Assembly (NCBI GenBank): GCA_964541595.1
Contig: CAZIRO010000049.1
Coordinates: 1 to 16,502 of the forward strand
DNA length: 16,502 nt
Direction: 5' to 3'
Source: CAZIRO01 sp964541595
Lineage (GTDB): Bacteria; Acidobacteriota; HRBIN11
In this document: positions 15,115-16,502 of the stretch, in pieces
Layout of the letters: each line of letters opens with the position of its first letter
Position numbering within the stretch: the stretch's first letter is position 1
The notes under the pieces: generated by a model
Database searches by the model: none
What the model was told of the DNA's origin: nothing
The model's input: the letters and a program-made list of their open reading frames with translations, nothing else
Translations under genes and position numbers: made by a program

Positions 15115-16502
15115 ATGGCCCATCCGCACCGGTGCGCGTGTCGCTGGTGGTTCGTACTCTGGGGTATCGGTGTCCTGCTCGTTCCGTGCAGTATCGGTTG
15201 GAGTAAAGAACGCCCGCCCAAGATCGATCCCCGCCAGTTAGAAGGGAAGTATCGCCATTTCTATGAACTGACGTACTGGATCATGACGGATAAGGAACGG
15301 GACGTCTTCCTGCGCCTGCAAAACGACCGGATGCGGGATCGGTTTATCGAACTGTTCTGGCGCAATCGCGACCCGACACCCGGAACGCCCGAAAACGAGT
15401 TCCGGGACGAACTGGAACGCCGGTTTGCCTATGTGAACCGATACTTCCGATTCGGATCCATTCCCGGTTGGAAAACCGACCGGGGACGGGTGTACATGAT
15501 CCTGGGACCTCCGAAGAGTACGGAACGGTTTGATATGGATCTCTCCGTATATCCGGTCGAAGTCTGGTATTATTACGGCGAGGGGCGTCCCGGTTTACCC
15601 GCACATTTTGCCATTGTGTTTTACAAACGACGCGGTACCGGGGATTACAAACTGTACAGTCCGGTCAGTGACGGTCCGTACGAACTCCTGATCCACCGTG
15701 AGCGATTTTCACCGACCGATTTCGAGGCAATGTACGATTACCTGCGCGAAATTCACCCCACACTCGCACAGGTCGTGCTGTCTCCGATTCCCGGTGAACT
15801 GCCGTTGAACTTCATGCCGTCTCCGGAATCGGAACTCATGCTCGCCCGGATTCTGGACTTCCACAACCTCGATTACGACGATTCGTATGCGGAAAAGTTC
15901 GAGCGGTACGCGGGCATGATCGAGATCGAAGAGGCCAATCGGTACATCCAGGCACGCCTGTTCCACTATCTGCAGTGGTGGCCGGACCTGGGGTATCATC
16001 TCTGGATCTATGCGATTCAACCGGAGACGATCTCTGTCGGGGAATCGGACAAGGGCGTATATACCGTCTTTGAGACGGTGGGGCGGCTGGAAGACGCGGA
16101 CACGGGACGACTGATCTATCAGTTTTCCAAGACGTTCCGGCTGAATTTCAATAACCGCGATGCGCTGCAACGTATTCGGGGCGGTATCCTGCTGCAGGAC
16201 GCGAGACCCATCGTGCCGGGCAGGTATCGGTTCCGTTTGCTGGTGAAAAACCCGATCGGCAAGGAGTTTTCTTTCTGGGAGGGTCACCTTACGGTGCCGT
16301 TCTTGCAACGGGATGAGTTTTACGCCGATCCGCCGATCCTGGGATACCGACCGGAACCGGTGGAACCGGGCATGCTCGGTCCGTTCCAGATCGGGTTGTA
16401 CCGGTATATTACCGATCTGAAGTTCACGTTCACCCGTCGGGAAAAACTCTACGTCGGCGGTCGGGTGTACGGCGCGCAGACCCATGAGGGTCAGGTTCGG
16501 GT
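15115..16502 (+). CDS. GWxTD domain-containing exported protein, 3' end missing
   Basis: Secreted or periplasmic protein of the GWxTD family, found in Acidobacteriota, Aminicenantota and Bacteroidota relatives; function unknown. The frame is open to the right edge (462 complete codons from ATG 15115). An N-terminal signal is visible: Arg-containing start, then WWFVLWGIGVLLVPCSIG, then a charged mature start SKERPPK. The domain begins with LTYWIMTDKERDVFL, continues with FIELFWRNRDPTPGTPENEF (residues about 52-95) and reaches the naming motif GWKTD (118-122) followed by RGRVYMILGPP. Downstream come VEVWYYYGEG and a beta-rich region up to the edge. Cys26-like residues in the signal region are not in a clear lipobox. 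ATG 15115 (AGGGGGG about 7 nt upstream) is preferred; in-frame ATG 15097 and 15088 are alternatives. Confidence 0.9.
   Translation, partial: MAHPHRCACRWWFVLWGIGVLLVPCSIGWSKERPPKIDPRQLEGKYRHFYELTYWIMTDKERDVFLRLQNDRMRDRFIELFWRNRDPTPGTPENEFRDELERRFAYVNRYFRFGSIPGWKTDRGRVYMILGPPKSTERFDMDLSVYPVEVWYYYGEGRPGLPAHFAIVFYKRRGTGDYKLYSPVSDGPYELLIHRERFSPTDFEAMYDYLREIHPTLAQVVLSPIPGELPLNFMPSPESELMLARILDFHNLDYDDSYAEKFERYAGMIEIEEANRYIQARLFHYLQWWPDLGYHLWIYAIQPETISVGESDKGVYTVFETVGRLEDADTGRLIYQFSKTFRLNFNNRDALQRIRGGILLQDARPIVPGRYRFRLLVKNPIGKEFSFWEGHLTVPFLQRDEFYADPPILGYRPEPVEPGMLGPFQIGLYRYITDLKFTFTRREKLYVGGRVYGAQTHEGQVR

Noticed and set aside
15709..16485. 258-codon minus-strand frame opposite the GWxTD gene
   Set aside because: Antisense to a clear GWxTD family protein; no start signal.

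Overview
The window is a GC-rich (mid-to-high 50s % by eye), densely coded bacterial chromosome segment with core and housekeeping-type genes. I see no phage, IS, CRISPR, tRNA or rRNA. A GWxTD-domain secreted protein, a very large zinc-ribbon Hanks-type kinase with TPRs and many membrane segments, and a PrkA-YhbH-SpoVR cluster together fit an Acidobacteriota/Aminicenantota-like or related candidate-phylum bacterium. That placement is an inference from gene content only; no marker gene here fixes the lineage.

Layout. (1) Positions 2-5330, plus strand: the 3' part of an NADP-dependent isocitrate dehydrogenase gene (icd, cut by the left edge), then a 1363-codon receptor-like serine/threonine protein kinase. 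(2) Positions 8993-5309, minus strand: a tight three-gene unit read in the order long-chain acyl-CoA dehydrogenase, SGNH-fold protein with a substituted nucleophile, family-4 type glycosyltransferase. Its last gene overlaps the kinase 3' end tail-to-tail by 22 bp. (3) Positions 8994-9384: a 391-bp divergent spacer carrying a good sigma70-type promoter and small stem-loops. (4) Positions 9385-14165, plus strand: prkA, yhbH and spoVR, the conserved stress/stationary-phase/sporulation cluster (yeaG-yeaH-ycgB in E. coli). A long near-perfect hairpin lies between prkA and yhbH. (5) Positions 14166-14488: a non-coding block with three copies of a 21-26 bp element in alternating orientation plus short C-rich repeats. 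(6) Positions 14489-16502, plus strand: an unrecognised tryptophan-rich 175-aa protein, then the start of an exported GWxTD-domain protein cut by the right edge.

How they may work together. PrkA (AAA+ ATPase/kinase), YhbH (von Willebrand A-like) and SpoVR are a known conserved trio and are probably co-transcribed from the promoter at 9325-9352. The intergenic hairpin may set their relative levels. The acyl-CoA dehydrogenase unit joins fatty-acid beta-oxidation to two genes of envelope or glycan type. Shared transcription is supported by the 24-nt and 19-nt gaps; a shared function is not shown. The most interesting unexplained features are the alternating three-copy repeat block, the prkA-yhbH hairpin, the SGNH protein with Asp at the nucleophile position, the multi-pass kinase architecture and the unknown 175-aa protein.
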